A stretch of DNA of 64,000 bases from Kiritimatiellia bacterium (GTDB lineage: Bacteria; Verrucomicrobiota; Kiritimatiellia; JAAZAB01), in contig JAQUMN010000013.1 of assembly GCA_028718125.1 (NCBI GenBank), positions 34,810-98,809 of the forward strand. Direction: 5' to 3'. Positions 51,969 through 61,085 of the stretch are shown here, one piece after another. Made by a program: the position numbers and the translations under genes. How positions within the stretch are numbered: the stretch's first letter is position 1; each line of letters begins with the position of its first letter. The notes below the pieces were generated by a model. The model worked only from the letters and a program-made list of their open reading frames with translations. It searched no databases and was not told where the DNA came from.

Positions 51969-53299
51969 CGGAAGTAAAATCAAAACTGGCGCTGTTAGGC
52001 GGGTCGAAGGCCGTGACGCAGCAAGAACGCGATATGTTCACGTGGCCGATTATCACCAGGGAGGACGAAAAGGGCGTTTTGGATGTCCTGCATAAACGGT
52101 CCATGTCCGGCAGCGATGTGACCAAGGAATTTGAAAAAGAATTTGCGGCCTGGCAGGGCGTGAAATATGCGCTCGGCTCATCCTGCGGGACGGCGTCCCT
52201 GCATTCCGCCATGTTTGGCTGCAAGGTGGGGATTGGCGACGAAATCATTTGCCCGAGCCTGACCTATTGGGCGTCCTGTCTGCAGGCCTTCTCGCTGGGT
52301 GCTACGATTGTATTCGCGGAAGTGGAGCCCCATTCCCTGTGTCTGGATCCCAAGGATATCGAACACCGCATTACCCCGCGCACGAAGGCCATCGTGGTCG
52401 TTCATTACTGCGGCTATCCGGCGGATATGGACCCGATCATGGCCATTGCCCGCAAGCACAACGTCAAGGTCATCGAAGATGTTTCCCACGCGCATGGCGC
52501 CCTCTACAAAGGCCGGCGAGTCGGCACGATCGGCGATGTGGCCGGATATTCCCTGATGAGCGGGAAGTCGTTGGCCGCGGGTGAGGCCGGCATCCTGACG
52601 ACCAACGATACGGAAATATACGAACGGGCGATAGCCTTTGGGCTTTATGAACGCTATGAGGCTGATGCCATCCAGACCGAAGCGCTTAAACCGTTTGCGG
52701 GGCTGCCCATGGGAGGTTATAAGTACCGGATGCACCAGATGAGCGCAGCCGTGGCGCGCGTACAATTGAAACATTACGATGCGCGCATTGCCGAAATCCA
52801 GAAATCCATGAATATGTTCTGGGACCTGCTGGAAGGCGTTCCTGGCGTTCAGGCCCATCGTCCGCCAAAGGGCTCCGGAAGCACCATGGGCGGCTGGTAT
52901 GCCGCGCGCGGGCTGTATAAGCCGGAAGCGCTGGAAGGCCTGTCATTGCGGCGGTTCGCCGAGGCGGTGATGGCGGAAGGGGCAAAATGTTCTCCGGGAT
53001 GCAATGCGCCCCTGCACTTGCACCCGTTGCTCAATACCTGCGATGTTTATGGCCACGGCAAGCCGACGCGGATTGCCAATTCTGACCGCGACTTGCGCCA
53101 GCCGAAGGGTTCACTGCCGGTCACGGAAGAGGTCGTTGGCCGTGTGTATAGTATCCCCTGGTTAAAACATTATCGCCCGAATTACATTAAGCAGCAGGTG
53201 AACGCCTACAAGAAGGTGTCGCGCCACTACAAGGAACTGCTTGCCGGCGATACTGACAAGGGCGTGGTTGAGGTGGCTTACCACCTTTCCCGGAGGTGA
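51965..53299 (+). CDS. DegT/DnrJ/EryC1/StrS-family aminotransferase
   Basis: PLP-dependent sugar aminotransferase-type enzyme of 444 residues. The sequence has GSSCGTASLHSAMFG (cofactor phosphate site), DEIICPSLTYWASCLQAF, IVVVHYCGYPADMDPIM, VIEDVSHAHGALYKGR (Asp to the pyridine nitrogen) and the PLP lysine in SLMSGKSLAAGEAG near residue 205. Members make amino sugars for surface polymers or antibiotics, or act as dehydratases. It is longer than the 370-390 typical, with a C-terminal extension of about 60 residues. It is translationally coupled to recN. The substrate cannot be inferred, as no nucleotide-sugar genes adjoin it. Confidence 0.88.
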   Translation: MTEVKSKLALLGGSKAVTQQERDMFTWPIITREDEKGVLDVLHKRSMSGSDVTKEFEKEFAAWQGVKYALGSSCGTASLHSAMFGCKVGIGDEIICPSLTYWASCLQAFSLGATIVFAEVEPHSLCLDPKDIEHRITPRTKAIVVVHYCGYPADMDPIMAIARKHNVKVIEDVSHAHGALYKGRRVGTIGDVAGYSLMSGKSLAAGEAGILTTNDTEIYERAIAFGLYERYEADAIQTEALKPFAGLPMGGYKYRMHQMSAAVARVQLKHYDARIAEIQKSMNMFWDLLEGVPGVQAHRPPKGSGSTMGGWYAARGLYKPEALEGLSLRRFAEAVMAEGAKCSPGCNAPLHLHPLLNTCDVYGHGKPTRIANSDRDLRQPKGSLPVTEEVVGRVYSIPWLKHYRPNYIKQQVNAYKKVSRHYKELLAGDTDKGVVEVAYHLSRR

Positions 53300-53339
53300 T
53301 CGCCTGCAGTCCCGATGCGCAATGCGATCGGGGCTGGCT

Positions 53340-53475
53340 TAATGCTAAGGAATTTCCCGCCAGAAGCGGATAAAGTTTTGACTGGATTCCCGATTTCGCG
53401 GGAATGACAGAATGGACAGGCGTTATTTGTCATTCCCGATCCAATCGGGAATCCAGAATTTTAGTTGCCGCCCTT
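53340..53475. repeat. Composite intergenic repeat, second copy
   Basis: Same order of parts as 3002-3160: an AGGAATTTC box at 53347, palindrome TGGATTCCCG-ATTT-CGCGGGAATGACA type (53381-53410), the spacer AATGGACAGGCGTTATTTGT, and palindrome ATTCCCGATCCAATCGGGAAT type (53428-53457) followed by TTAGTTGC. The repeat fills the convergent gap between the aminotransferase and nitroreductase genes. Confidence 0.8.
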
Positions 53476-53486
53476 GGCGACGTAAC

Positions 53487-54002
53487 TCAAAACTTCCAGC
53501 GTTCGTGGCAGGCGATCTGCTCTAACGGCAGGCGGTTCTTGGCGCGGGGTGCATCGGCCGGATAACCCATCGTCAGCAATTCCACCACGCGCACCGGGGC
53601 TGGAATGCCCAGGATAGCTTTGACCTGATCCTCGTAAAAAGAGCCTACCCAGCAGGCGCCCAGTTCCTCTTCCACGGCTTGAAGCGCCATGTGCTCCATG
53701 GCGATGGCCACGTCGATCGGGAAGGCTGGGTGCCCGCAGCGCATGACATAGTCCGAAATCGCACTGCAGCAGACGATAATTACAGGCGCTTCGCCGACAA
53801 AGGCCTGGTTATTTGCCGCTACGCACAGCTTTTTGCGCGTAGTCGCGTCCTGGACGACGATGAACCGCCATTCCTGGATGTTCTTGGCCGAAGGCGCCAG
53901 CCGTGCCGCCTGCAGGATCGTTTCCAGCTTTTCCTTTTCCACGGGCCGTTTCTGGTACGAGCGCACCGAATATCGCTGTTGGATCTGTTTGAGTAATGCC
54001 AT
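53487..54002 (-). CDS. Nitroreductase-family protein
   Basis: FMN-dependent oxidoreductase of 171 residues, the short form of the family. RYSVRSYQKRPVEKEKL at the start carries the FMN-phosphate arginines, then LQAARLAPSAKNIQEWRFIVV, a middle AIAMEHMALQAVEEELGACWVG, and the C-terminal VVELLTMGYPA. Substrate unknown; related proteins reduce nitroaromatics, quinones or flavins. GGAGG lies seven bases before ATG 54002, so the TTG at 54008 is not the start. The gene follows the TIM-barrel gene by two bases, probably co-transcribed. Confidence 0.9.
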   Translation of the reverse strand: MALLKQIQQRYSVRSYQKRPVEKEKLETILQAARLAPSAKNIQEWRFIVVQDATTRKKLCVAANNQAFVGEAPVIIVCCSAISDYVMRCGHPAFPIDVAIAMEHMALQAVEEELGACWVGSFYEDQVKAILGIPAPVRVVELLTMGYPADAPRAKNRLPLEQIACHERWKF

Positions 54003-54004
54003 GG

Positions 54005-54829
54005 TCAAACCTCCGCTAAAAGTTTCTTGAGATAAGCAACGGTTGCGGCAATATCGCGGTTCTGCTGATTGCCGGAAATCTCGCGCTCGATAATGAACTC
54101 GCCGGTGAATCCAATTTCGCCCAGACGCCGCACGAACTCGGGAAAGCGGACGCGTCCCTCGCCGACCTTGACTTCCTTTCCCAGTTGCATGGGATCGGTC
54201 GGGTAAAGCCCGTCCTTGGCATGGATGTTGCGGACGAACGGGCCAAAAACATCCAGGGCATCAATGGGATTGCCTTTGCCGTAGAGAATCAGATTGGCCG
54301 GATCCAGGTTGATCCCCAGGTTTGGCAGGCCCACGGCTTGGATCAAGCGCAGCAGGGTCACGGGCGTCTCCTGCCCGGTCTCAAACCAGAATTCCAGCTC
54401 CAACTTTTTCAAATGGCCCGCAATATCCCGTACCGCCACCACAACGTCCTGGAAGGTGGGATCGTTCGCGTTCTCCGGAATGAATCCCAGGTGCGTGATG
54501 ACGGCCTTAACGCCCAGGGCCTTGGCAAAGCAGCCCGCTTTCCTCAATTCCTGCATGCGCTGAAAACGATAAGCGGCCGGTACCATGCCCAGCGTGGCAG
54601 GTCCTTCGGTAAAATTCCACGCGCCGGGTCCAGAGTATCCAGCCCAGAGTGACGTCATGTAAATGCCTCCGTCTTCCGCTTCCCTGCGGACCTTTTCCGC
54701 CAGCATATCGGTCCACAGCTCGGGCGACCAGCTGCACAGTTGACAGACATTTAAACCATGCTGTTTCATTTGCGCAAAACAGCTTTGATCCGCGCGCAGT
54801 GAAGCTATCACGCCTATTTTGTTGTTCAT
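54005..54829 (-). CDS. Sugar phosphate isomerase/epimerase (TIM barrel)
   Basis: Xylose isomerase-like TIM-barrel protein of 274 residues. Likely metal ligands are in EFWFETGQETPVTLL, LGINLDPANLILY, NIHAKDGLYPTD and EFIIEREISGNQ. It should rearrange a sugar, inositol or related hydroxy-acid; the substrate is not evident. It is shorter than, and not closely similar to, the barrel protein at 13794. It lies upstream of the nitroreductase gene in a two-gene unit and is divergent from the U32 gene over 127 bases. Confidence 0.85.
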   Translation of the reverse strand: MNNKIGVIASLRADQSCFAQMKQHGLNVCQLCSWSPELWTDMLAEKVRREAEDGGIYMTSLWAGYSGPGAWNFTEGPATLGMVPAAYRFQRMQELRKAGCFAKALGVKAVITHLGFIPENANDPTFQDVVVAVRDIAGHLKKLELEFWFETGQETPVTLLRLIQAVGLPNLGINLDPANLILYGKGNPIDALDVFGPFVRNIHAKDGLYPTDPMQLGKEVKVGEGRVRFPEFVRRLGEIGFTGEFIIEREISGNQQNRDIAATVAYLKKLLAEV

Positions 54830-54956
54830 AATAGTCCCCTGTTCTCGTTGTGTCTTCCCGATGGTTGTTGAAAATTGCCCGCAACTGAGGCAGACTCTCT
54901 TGTCATCTCGCGAATAGCGTATTTGTATCTAAACCAATGCCAGGGTCAATCAGTAA

Positions 54957-57614
54957 ATGCATCCTGTACAATGTCCAGCGGATAAACGGCCTCTCGAATT
55001 GCTGGCGCCTGCCGGAGGATTGGAAGCAGGCTATGCGGCCATCCATTACGGCGCCGATGCCGTTTATCTTGGCTTGCCACGGTTTTCCGCGCGGGCCGAG
55101 GCCGCGAATCTTGCGTTCGAAGATGTGGCCGCCATCACCGGCTACGCCCACTCGCGCAAAGTCCGGCGGCGGGTGTATGTGACGGTCAACACCCTTATTC
55201 AGGCGAGCGAGCTGGATGAGTTGGCGGAAGCCCTGGCCGCGGTTGCGGCGCTCGGCGTGGATGCAATCATTGTGCAGGACCTGGGGGTGTATCGTATCCT
55301 CCGCCGGCATTTCCCTGAATTGCGCCTGCATGCCAGCACCCAGATGACCATCCATAACCGGGCGGGCGTGGAATTTGCCCGCGAGCTGGGCTTTGCCCGC
55401 GTCACTTTGGCGCGTGAACTCACCCTGGAGGAGTTGGCCGATATCACGGGTGTGCCGGGCATTGAAACCGAAGTCTTCATTCATGGCGCGCTGTGTTTCG
55501 GCTATAGCGGCCTATGCCTGTATTCCTCGCATATGCTGGGACGCAGTGGCAACCGTGGCCGGTGCGCCTATCTCTGCCGCGACCAGTATCGCCGGGGAGA
55601 CGAGCGCGGTTTTGTCTTCTCCATGAAAGACCTGGCCTTGACGGAGTTTGTGCCGCAACTCCGCCGTGCCGGTGTGACGGCCTTGAAAATCGAGGGCCGG
55701 ATGAAGAGTCCTTTGTATGTCGCCGCCACCGTTAATTATTACCGCCAGTTGCTCGACGGCGCCCTTACGGCGGAAAAGGCCAAAGCGCTGGCCGCCGATA
55801 TTCAAACCGTTTTCAGCCGGCCTTGGACAAACCTTTTCCTGCCTAACCGCTGGAACCGGAACGTGATCGATCCGGAATATGTCGGTCACCGTGGCTATCC
55901 CGTGGGACGGGTCGAGAAGATTGTGCGCCTGGCCTCCGGGGAGGTGCGCCTGCGGTTCCATCCTTCCCAGGCGCTCGAAGTTCACGATGGCCTTCAAATG
56001 GACGTGCCCGGGTTGCCGCGGCCTTATGGGTTTGCCGTGGAGCGGCTGCGCGTGCTGGATGGCGCCGCCGGCGCGCAAACGGGATTGGTTTTCGAAGCCC
56101 CTGCCGGCGCGCTTGTTGAGGTCGCCTTGCCAGGCGATCATCCCGAGATTCCGGAAAGCGCCGTGGTTTATTGCTCCTCCTCGCAGGAAATTAAGCGGCG
56201 TTATCGCTTTGAAAAACCTAAGCCTGGCCTGTTCTTGACCCGTAGCCCCGTGAATTTTGAGGTGCATATCGCTCCTGACGAAATCCGGGCAAGCGCTTGC
56301 CTTGTTGGCATGGCAGGGCTTTTGCGGAGCCCTGACGCGATTTCGGCGACAATGGAAATTTCGGGTCAATTTCATGCTGCGCATAATGCCGATCAAATGC
56401 GCGTGGCCGTCGAACAGGCATTCGGCAAACTGGGCGCTACCCGTTTTGCGGCGGCACAGGTGACCGTGCACAATCCCCAAGCGTGCTTTGTTCCGATTTC
56501 GTTCCTCAACCAGATGCGGAGGCAGATAACCGACCAGCTGGAAGCGCGCTACCAGGAGGCCTTGTCCGCCTGCGTCGCCAATGTCAAGGCCGCGCTCGCG
56601 CCCGTAACTCCCGTGCACGACTGCGTCATTCATGCTGAAACCAGCGGCGTCGCAGGCGCTCCGCCCTCCAATATCGTGAAAAACAACAGCATTTATGGAG
56701 GGGCGAGCTCCAGCGAGACCGTTCTTGACGCAGCTCTGACTCCCGTGCCAACTGCCGTGGCGTCGCAAGCATCTGTCCGGTGGTGCCTGAAGACGGATCA
56801 GCCCGGCTGGCTGGATGCCTTTGAGGACTCGGATTGGCAGGGCGTGGACGAAGTCATATTGGAAGTGCCGCCGGATGCAACGAACGCATTCGACGTGGCC
56901 GTGCGCCACGTGGCTGAGCGCATCGGCGCGGCGCGCTTGCGACTGGCCTTGCCGGTGATCATCCGCCGGTGGGAACAGGCGGCACTCCAAAAAACGATTC
57001 GACGTCTGGCCGGTGGCGGTTGGCATCAATGGCAGGCAGCCAATTTGGGTGCGTGGGATTCACTCCGGACCATGGGTGAGGAGAAAGAGAACGCCAAGCT
57101 CGATATATCGGCCGACTGGCCGCTATTCGTGCTCAATCACGTGGCGGCAGAACAGGTGCTGGCACTGGGCGCGACGCGCCTGACGCTTTCGCCGGAAGAC
57201 GACGGCAACAACATGCGGAGCCTGCTGGCTACGTTGGGCGATAAGGCGGCGGTAATTGTGTATCAGGATACCCCGCTCATGATTTCAGAGGTCTGCATAT
57301 TTCCCTCAGTCGGGTGCGACCGTAAAGGAACCTGCCGCTCCGGGGAAGCGTTACTGGCTTCATCGTTCGGGGAACAGGTGCGGGTCATTAACCGGCATTG
57401 CCGCATGGTGGTTATCCGTGAAAAGCCGTTTTGCCTGGCGCCTCACATACCGGCGTTGGCGTCGGCCGGTGCGAGGATCCTGCGGGCGGATTTTATGTAT
57501 CGGGCTTACACGGCCGAACAGGTTCGCGCCATCTGGCGCCGCCTGCGCGCGGGGCAAAGTGGCGGCGTGGTCCCCGGTACGCATGCCGGTAATTTCGAGC
57601 GTGGATTGAGGTGA
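54957..57614 (+). CDS. Peptidase U32-family protein (RlhA/YhbU-like) with an in-frame repeat insertion
   Basis: Large U32-family protein of 885 residues. The U32 domain (about 12-300) has ELLAPAGGLEAGYAAIHYGAD, LHASTQMTIHNRAGVEFA, HGALCFGYSGLCLYSS and GRSGNRGRCAYLCR, with the cysteines that bind a cofactor or cluster. The middle and C-terminal parts match the long RlhA-like form that hydroxylates rRNA in other bacteria; peptidase activity is doubtful. Residues 554-594 come from a 123-bp palindromic element (56616-56738) flanked by duplicated codons for TPV. That puts 44 extra residues in the linker between two domains without breaking the frame. No ribosome site is obvious before ATG 54957. 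A 505-residue frame on the opposite strand is a shadow. Confidence 0.88.
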   Translation: MHPVQCPADKRPLELLAPAGGLEAGYAAIHYGADAVYLGLPRFSARAEAANLAFEDVAAITGYAHSRKVRRRVYVTVNTLIQASELDELAEALAAVAALGVDAIIVQDLGVYRILRRHFPELRLHASTQMTIHNRAGVEFARELGFARVTLARELTLEELADITGVPGIETEVFIHGALCFGYSGLCLYSSHMLGRSGNRGRCAYLCRDQYRRGDERGFVFSMKDLALTEFVPQLRRAGVTALKIEGRMKSPLYVAATVNYYRQLLDGALTAEKAKALAADIQTVFSRPWTNLFLPNRWNRNVIDPEYVGHRGYPVGRVEKIVRLASGEVRLRFHPSQALEVHDGLQMDVPGLPRPYGFAVERLRVLDGAAGAQTGLVFEAPAGALVEVALPGDHPEIPESAVVYCSSSQEIKRRYRFEKPKPGLFLTRSPVNFEVHIAPDEIRASACLVGMAGLLRSPDAISATMEISGQFHAAHNADQMRVAVEQAFGKLGATRFAAAQVTVHNPQACFVPISFLNQMRRQITDQLEARYQEALSACVANVKAALAPVTPVHDCVIHAETSGVAGAPPSNIVKNNSIYGGASSSETVLDAALTPVPTAVASQASVRWCLKTDQPGWLDAFEDSDWQGVDEVILEVPPDATNAFDVAVRHVAERIGAARLRLALPVIIRRWEQAALQKTIRRLAGGGWHQWQAANLGAWDSLRTMGEEKENAKLDISADWPLFVLNHVAAEQVLALGATRLTLSPEDDGNNMRSLLATLGDKAAVIVYQDTPLMISEVCIFPSVGCDRKGTCRSGEALLASSFGEQVRVINRHCRMVVIREKPFCLAPHIPALASAGARILRADFMYRAYTAEQVRAIWRRLRAGQSGGVVPGTHAGNFERGLR
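56616..56738. mobile_element. Palindromic MITE-like element, copy B, inside the U32 gene
   Basis: A 123-bp copy of the element at 16390, with ends CACGACTGCGTCA and TGACGCAGCTCTG (three mismatches from the other ends). It is flanked on both sides by ACTCCCGTG (56607-56615 and 56739-56747), a perfect 9-bp target duplication. Element plus duplication is 132 bases, or 44 codons, and the host frame has no stop across it. Confidence 0.88.
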
Positions 57615-57912
57615 ATCCGCTCGGGTGGAAAAACGGCAAGAGGTCCATTAGTACCTTAACCATCAGGAATCGCTACAAAAAACAAGAAGATTATTTGACT
57701 ACGAAATACGCAAAACTCGCGAAAGGGAATAAAGATAAGGTTGTTTAGGAATTAAATCCAATCCCTGGTCGCCTCTGGCGCCGCCTAAGGCTGGCATGGC
57801 GGGTAAACTTCACTCCTGTTTTCGTGCCTTTCGCGTGTTTCGTAGTTAATATCCGTGGTTGATTTTTTGGTTTGCGGGCGAATAGCCCACCTTAAAATGG
57901 TAAATCGCTTTT
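57615..57912. other. 298-base intergenic region with a long inverted repeat
   Basis: ACTACGAAATACGCAAAACT...CGCGAAAGG (57698-57726) is partly complementary to CCTTTCGCGTGTTTCGTAGT (57827-57846), giving a widely spaced inverted repeat. No gene is seen. It is AT-rich near 57660-57730. Confidence 0.5.
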
Positions 57913-58275
57913 ATGGATGCAAAATCAATTATTAAAAGAGGCCTGCTGTTTACAGTCGGATATCTTTTATCGCCCCTTTCGTGGTGGAACGATCTCTATG
58001 TAAATTTGCCGATTGCCTATGGCCTGGCTTGGTTAGTCAGCCTGATGGGCAGGCAGTATTTTACCATGGCCCTGGTTGGATTCTACTGGCTCTCAAATAT
58101 TGCCGGGTTGATCCTGGTGCACAAAGGGTTGGCGCCGTCCGCGGTCAATGGCGTTCCGCTGGTCAAAAAACGTCTGAAAAATATGTTAACCGACCTGGTT
58201 ATCTCCGTGGTCTATACGGGGGTCATCGTCTTGTTCATATATTGGGGGTTGCTCAAATTGCCGCAGGAATACTAA
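57913..58275 (+). CDS. Small membrane protein, unrecognised
   Basis: A 120-residue protein with three likely transmembrane segments (GLLFTVGYLLSPLSWWNDLY, the stretch around FTMALVGFYWLSNIAGLILV, and LVISVVYTGVIVLFIYWGLL). No enzymatic motif. I do not recognise the family. The basic segment VKKRLKNM should face the cytoplasm. It converges on the aminomutase gene with 34 bases between, and no operon partner is apparent. Confidence 0.65.
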   Translation: MDAKSIIKRGLLFTVGYLLSPLSWWNDLYVNLPIAYGLAWLVSLMGRQYFTMALVGFYWLSNIAGLILVHKGLAPSAVNGVPLVKKRLKNMLTDLVISVVYTGVIVLFIYWGLLKLPQEY

Positions 58276-58309
58276 AGGCAAATAAGGAATAGCCGGCACC
58301 CTCGCCGCC

Positions 58310-59254
58310 TCACAGAATCTCCCTGTAGGCTACCGTCTCTCCCGTCAGAGGCGCTGTGATCAAGCAGGCGCCATCGGGACTGCGCCGTAAGCCATCGCCT
58401 CCCAGCACCACTTTGCCCTTCCCGTTGGGAATATCAAGCATCAGCCGGGGAATCAGATATCCGGGAAGTTGGCCTTGCAGCGACTGGACCAGCCGGACGG
58501 CATCATCCAGCGGAATCCGGAAATGCGAGATGCCGGCGGCCAGGTCAGGATAATGCAGGTAATACGGCAGGATACCTGCGGCCCCCAACGCGTATGACAA
58601 AGCCATCAGTTCCTGAGCGAAATCATTGACCTCCTTCAGCAATACGCTTTGATTCAATAGAAATTTTGCTGCGCGCAGCACCGCCGCCGCGCGGCAGAAT
58701 TCCGTCGTAATCTCGCGGTGGTGATTCACATGCACGACAATCGTGTCCAGTTGCGCCGCAACCCGGCCGAAGTCTTTGCATCGGGATGGATCATAAACTG
58801 GATACCGCGTGTGCAGCCGGATGGAACACGATCCGGCTTTTTTCAGGGCGTTGATAATTTCCAGCAAGCGTTCGTCCGGCAACGAAAGCGGATCGCCGCC
58901 CGAGAGGATGATTTCTTTGATTTCCCTGTGCGCGGCGATATACTTTAGCACTTCTCCAAACTCGTCCGGCGTTATGTCTGCTGCGCGCCAGCCCACCCTT
59001 TTTCTGCGGAAACAATAGCGGCAATGGGCTGCGCAGCGATCCGTAAGCAGCAGCAGCGCTCGATCGGCATGGCGATGGATTAAACGACCGTTAGCGCGCC
59101 GCTGATATAGCCCGTCACCAATCGGATCGTCCAATTCTCCCGCCTTGATCTTAGTCTCCTTTTCCGAATAAATCACCATCTTGGCCAGCGGATCATCCGG
59201 GTCCTGGCTGTTGATCTGGGCGCGATAATAGACTGTAATTTTCTCGGCAAGCAT
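58310..59254 (-). CDS. epmB: KamA/EpmB-like radical SAM lysine 2,3-aminomutase family protein
   Basis: Radical SAM, PLP-dependent aminomutase of 314 residues. The cluster motif CAAHCRYCFRRKRVG lies near residue 75, EIILSGGDPLSLPDERLLEII near 115 is the SAM-binding strand, and VKFLLNQSVLLKEVN-type sequence near 205 carries the family core; the PLP lysine region is IPNGKGKVVLGG near the end. The short length, without the extended C-terminal zinc region of KamA, favours EpmB, which makes beta-lysine for elongation factor P. The partner genes epmA and efp are not in the window, so free lysine aminomutase activity remains possible. tRNA-Pro lies upstream on the same strand. Confidence 0.83.
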   Translation of the reverse strand: MLAEKITVYYRAQINSQDPDDPLAKMVIYSEKETKIKAGELDDPIGDGLYQRRANGRLIHRHADRALLLLTDRCAAHCRYCFRRKRVGWRAADITPDEFGEVLKYIAAHREIKEIILSGGDPLSLPDERLLEIINALKKAGSCSIRLHTRYPVYDPSRCKDFGRVAAQLDTIVVHVNHHREITTEFCRAAAVLRAAKFLLNQSVLLKEVNDFAQELMALSYALGAAGILPYYLHYPDLAAGISHFRIPLDDAVRLVQSLQGQLPGYLIPRLMLDIPNGKGKVVLGGDGLRRSPDGACLITAPLTGETVAYREIL

Positions 59255-59392
59255 CGCTTTTTTCTGTCAGCCTTCCCGAAAATTCCGGAATCAGGATAAA
59301 TATGGCTGTGCCCTGCATAGCCCCGTTGGCGAAGCAGGGGCAGGATTGAAAAATGGCCACCTTCAGGAGGAAGGTGGCCGGAAATATCAGAG

Positions 59393-59466
59393 TCGGGGCG
59401 GTGAGATTTGAACTCACGACTTTTTGGACCCGAACCAAACGCGCTACCAGACTGCGCTACGCCCCG
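59393..59466 (-). tRNA. tRNA-Pro (anticodon CGG)
   Basis: Minus-strand acceptor CGGGGCG pairs with CGCCCCG, D-stem GCGC/GCGC, anticodon stem TTTGG/CCAAA around TTCGGGT (anticodon CGG, reading CCG), and T-arm GTGAG-TTCAAAT-CTCAC. Discriminator A; CCA is not encoded. Upstream of the EpmB-like gene in the same direction. Confidence 0.94.
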
Positions 59467-59625
59467 ATACCAAACAGGAACATAGCATACCGTTTCCCGG
59501 CCGGGAGTCAATCTGTTTACCGGAAAAAGATTCCACCGCGCTGGACGGATAGGGCGCAACATGCTATCATCCGTTTCATCTACATTCATTAATCTTGGCA
59601 TAAGCCGCGCAACGAAAGGAGCGTT

Positions 59626-59976
59626 ATGATTCATAAAGCAGCGCAAATTGAAACGGAAGTAAAAAGCGAAGTTCGTGGCGGCGTTGGCAAGGTCACCTTT
59701 CAGCATTTTTTCAAAAAGGAAGAGATCACGGCCCGCACGCGTTTGTGCGCTCGCCTGGTCCTGCCCCCCGGCGCCAGCATCGGGTTGCATAAACACGAAG
59801 GCGAGGACGAGCTGTTTATTGTGACGCGCGGCAAGGGCCTGGTTGACGACGGCCATGCCAGGGAGCAAGTCCAGGCCGGCGACGCAATCTTGACCGGCAA
59901 AGGCGAAGCCCATGCGGTCAGCAATAATGGCCTGGAGCCGCTGGAGATGATCGCCATCATAATGCTGTACTCATGA
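59626..59976 (+). CDS. Single-domain cupin protein
   Basis: A 116-residue cupin. Motif 1 is GLHKHEGEDELFIVTRGKG (two His, one Glu) and motif 2 is GDAILTGKGEAHAVSN (His), so the metal site is complete. Stand-alone cupins act as sugar isomerases, dioxygenases or small-molecule sensors; the substrate is unknown. AAAGGAG lies before ATG 59626. The stop overlaps the start of the alcohol dehydrogenase gene (ATGA), so the two are translated together. Confidence 0.88.
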   Translation: MIHKAAQIETEVKSEVRGGVGKVTFQHFFKKEEITARTRLCARLVLPPGASIGLHKHEGEDELFIVTRGKGLVDDGHAREQVQAGDAILTGKGEAHAVSNNGLEPLEMIAIIMLYS

Positions 59977-61085
59977 ATGTATTGCCTGAAAAATTCGTGT
60001 TCCCGGAACGGACTTTAATAGGAACGGGCCGGGTGATGGATCTGCCTGCGGAATGTGCCCGCTATGGCCGGAGGGGGCTGCTGGCGCATGGGCGGTCTTT
60101 GGCCGCGCACGGCATATTGGCATCGCTCCTTAAGGGCCTGCCGAGCGGCATGGCCGTGGCAACGTGGGAACACGCCGGGGGCGAACCGGCGCTATCCGAC
60201 CTGGACCGTCTTCTGGAAATGGCCCGCAAGCACCGGGCCGACTGGATTGCAGGGATCGGCGGCGGCAGCGTCCTGGATCTGGCAAAAGCCTGCGCGGGAT
60301 TGTTTAATGCTCCTCAATCTTCCGAAGTGTATCACAATGGCGCCGCCATCGAAACGCCGGGCCTTGCTTTTGCAGCCGTGCCAACCACGGCCGGCACGGG
60401 CTCCGAGGCGACAGTGAATGCGGTTCTGACCAATACCGCAACCCGCCAGAAAAAATCCATCCGTGATGATGCCCTGATGGCCCGCCTGGTTATTCTGGAT
60501 CCAAGCCTGCTGCAATATTGCCCCAGGCAGGTAATTGCCCATGCGGGCATGGACGCCTTTACCCAGGCCCTGGAAGCGTTTACCAGCCGCCATGCTGTCT
60601 GGCTGAGCGATTGCCTGGGATTAAAGGCGCTCACGTTGATCGGCGCACATCTGGAAGCATTTTATCGCGGCACGGACCCTGTTGCGGCGGAACGGGTGTT
60701 GATGGGTAGTTATTTGGCCGGGCTCAGCTTTGCAATGGCGCGCCTGGGCGTGGTCCACGGGATCGCGCACCCTCTCGGGGTTTTATATCACGTCCCGCAC
60801 GGATACGTATGCGGTGTTTGTCTGCCGCATGCCGTGGAACTGAACCGGGAAGCCATGGGCGGGAAATACGAGCAGGTCAGCCGGGCGCTGGGCCGGGATC
60901 TGCTGGAGTTCATCCGGCATCTGCTGGATGAACTCGATATGCCGTCGCCATTTCGAGGCAAGCCGATCATGGAGAAAGGGACAATCATCCGCGATACAGT
61001 CGCCGCCTGGTCCACGAAGGCTAATCCAAAGACCATCACCCCCGCCGATGTAGAATGGCTGTTGACCCGGTTGTTTCTACCTTGA
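59973..61085 (+). CDS. Iron-containing alcohol dehydrogenase
   Basis: Group III (iron-type) dehydrogenase of 370 residues using NAD(P). GIGGGSVLDLAKACAG near residue 90 binds the cofactor, and PTTAGTGSEATVNAVL near 135 is the family signature. Metal ligands are expected in AHAGMDAFTQALEAF (Asp, and His one turn later in the family) and VVHGIAHPLGVLYHVPHG (two His). Here the canonical second ligand in AHAGMDAFTQ is Gln where many members have His; this is worth checking against an alignment. Substrate could be an alcohol, aldehyde or polyol. It is coupled to the cupin gene. Confidence 0.9.
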   Translation: MNVLPEKFVFPERTLIGTGRVMDLPAECARYGRRGLLAHGRSLAAHGILASLLKGLPSGMAVATWEHAGGEPALSDLDRLLEMARKHRADWIAGIGGGSVLDLAKACAGLFNAPQSSEVYHNGAAIETPGLAFAAVPTTAGTGSEATVNAVLTNTATRQKKSIRDDALMARLVILDPSLLQYCPRQVIAHAGMDAFTQALEAFTSRHAVWLSDCLGLKALTLIGAHLEAFYRGTDPVAAERVLMGSYLAGLSFAMARLGVVHGIAHPLGVLYHVPHGYVCGVCLPHAVELNREAMGGKYEQVSRALGRDLLEFIRHLLDELDMPSPFRGKPIMEKGTIIRDTVAAWSTKANPKTITPADVEWLLTRLFLP

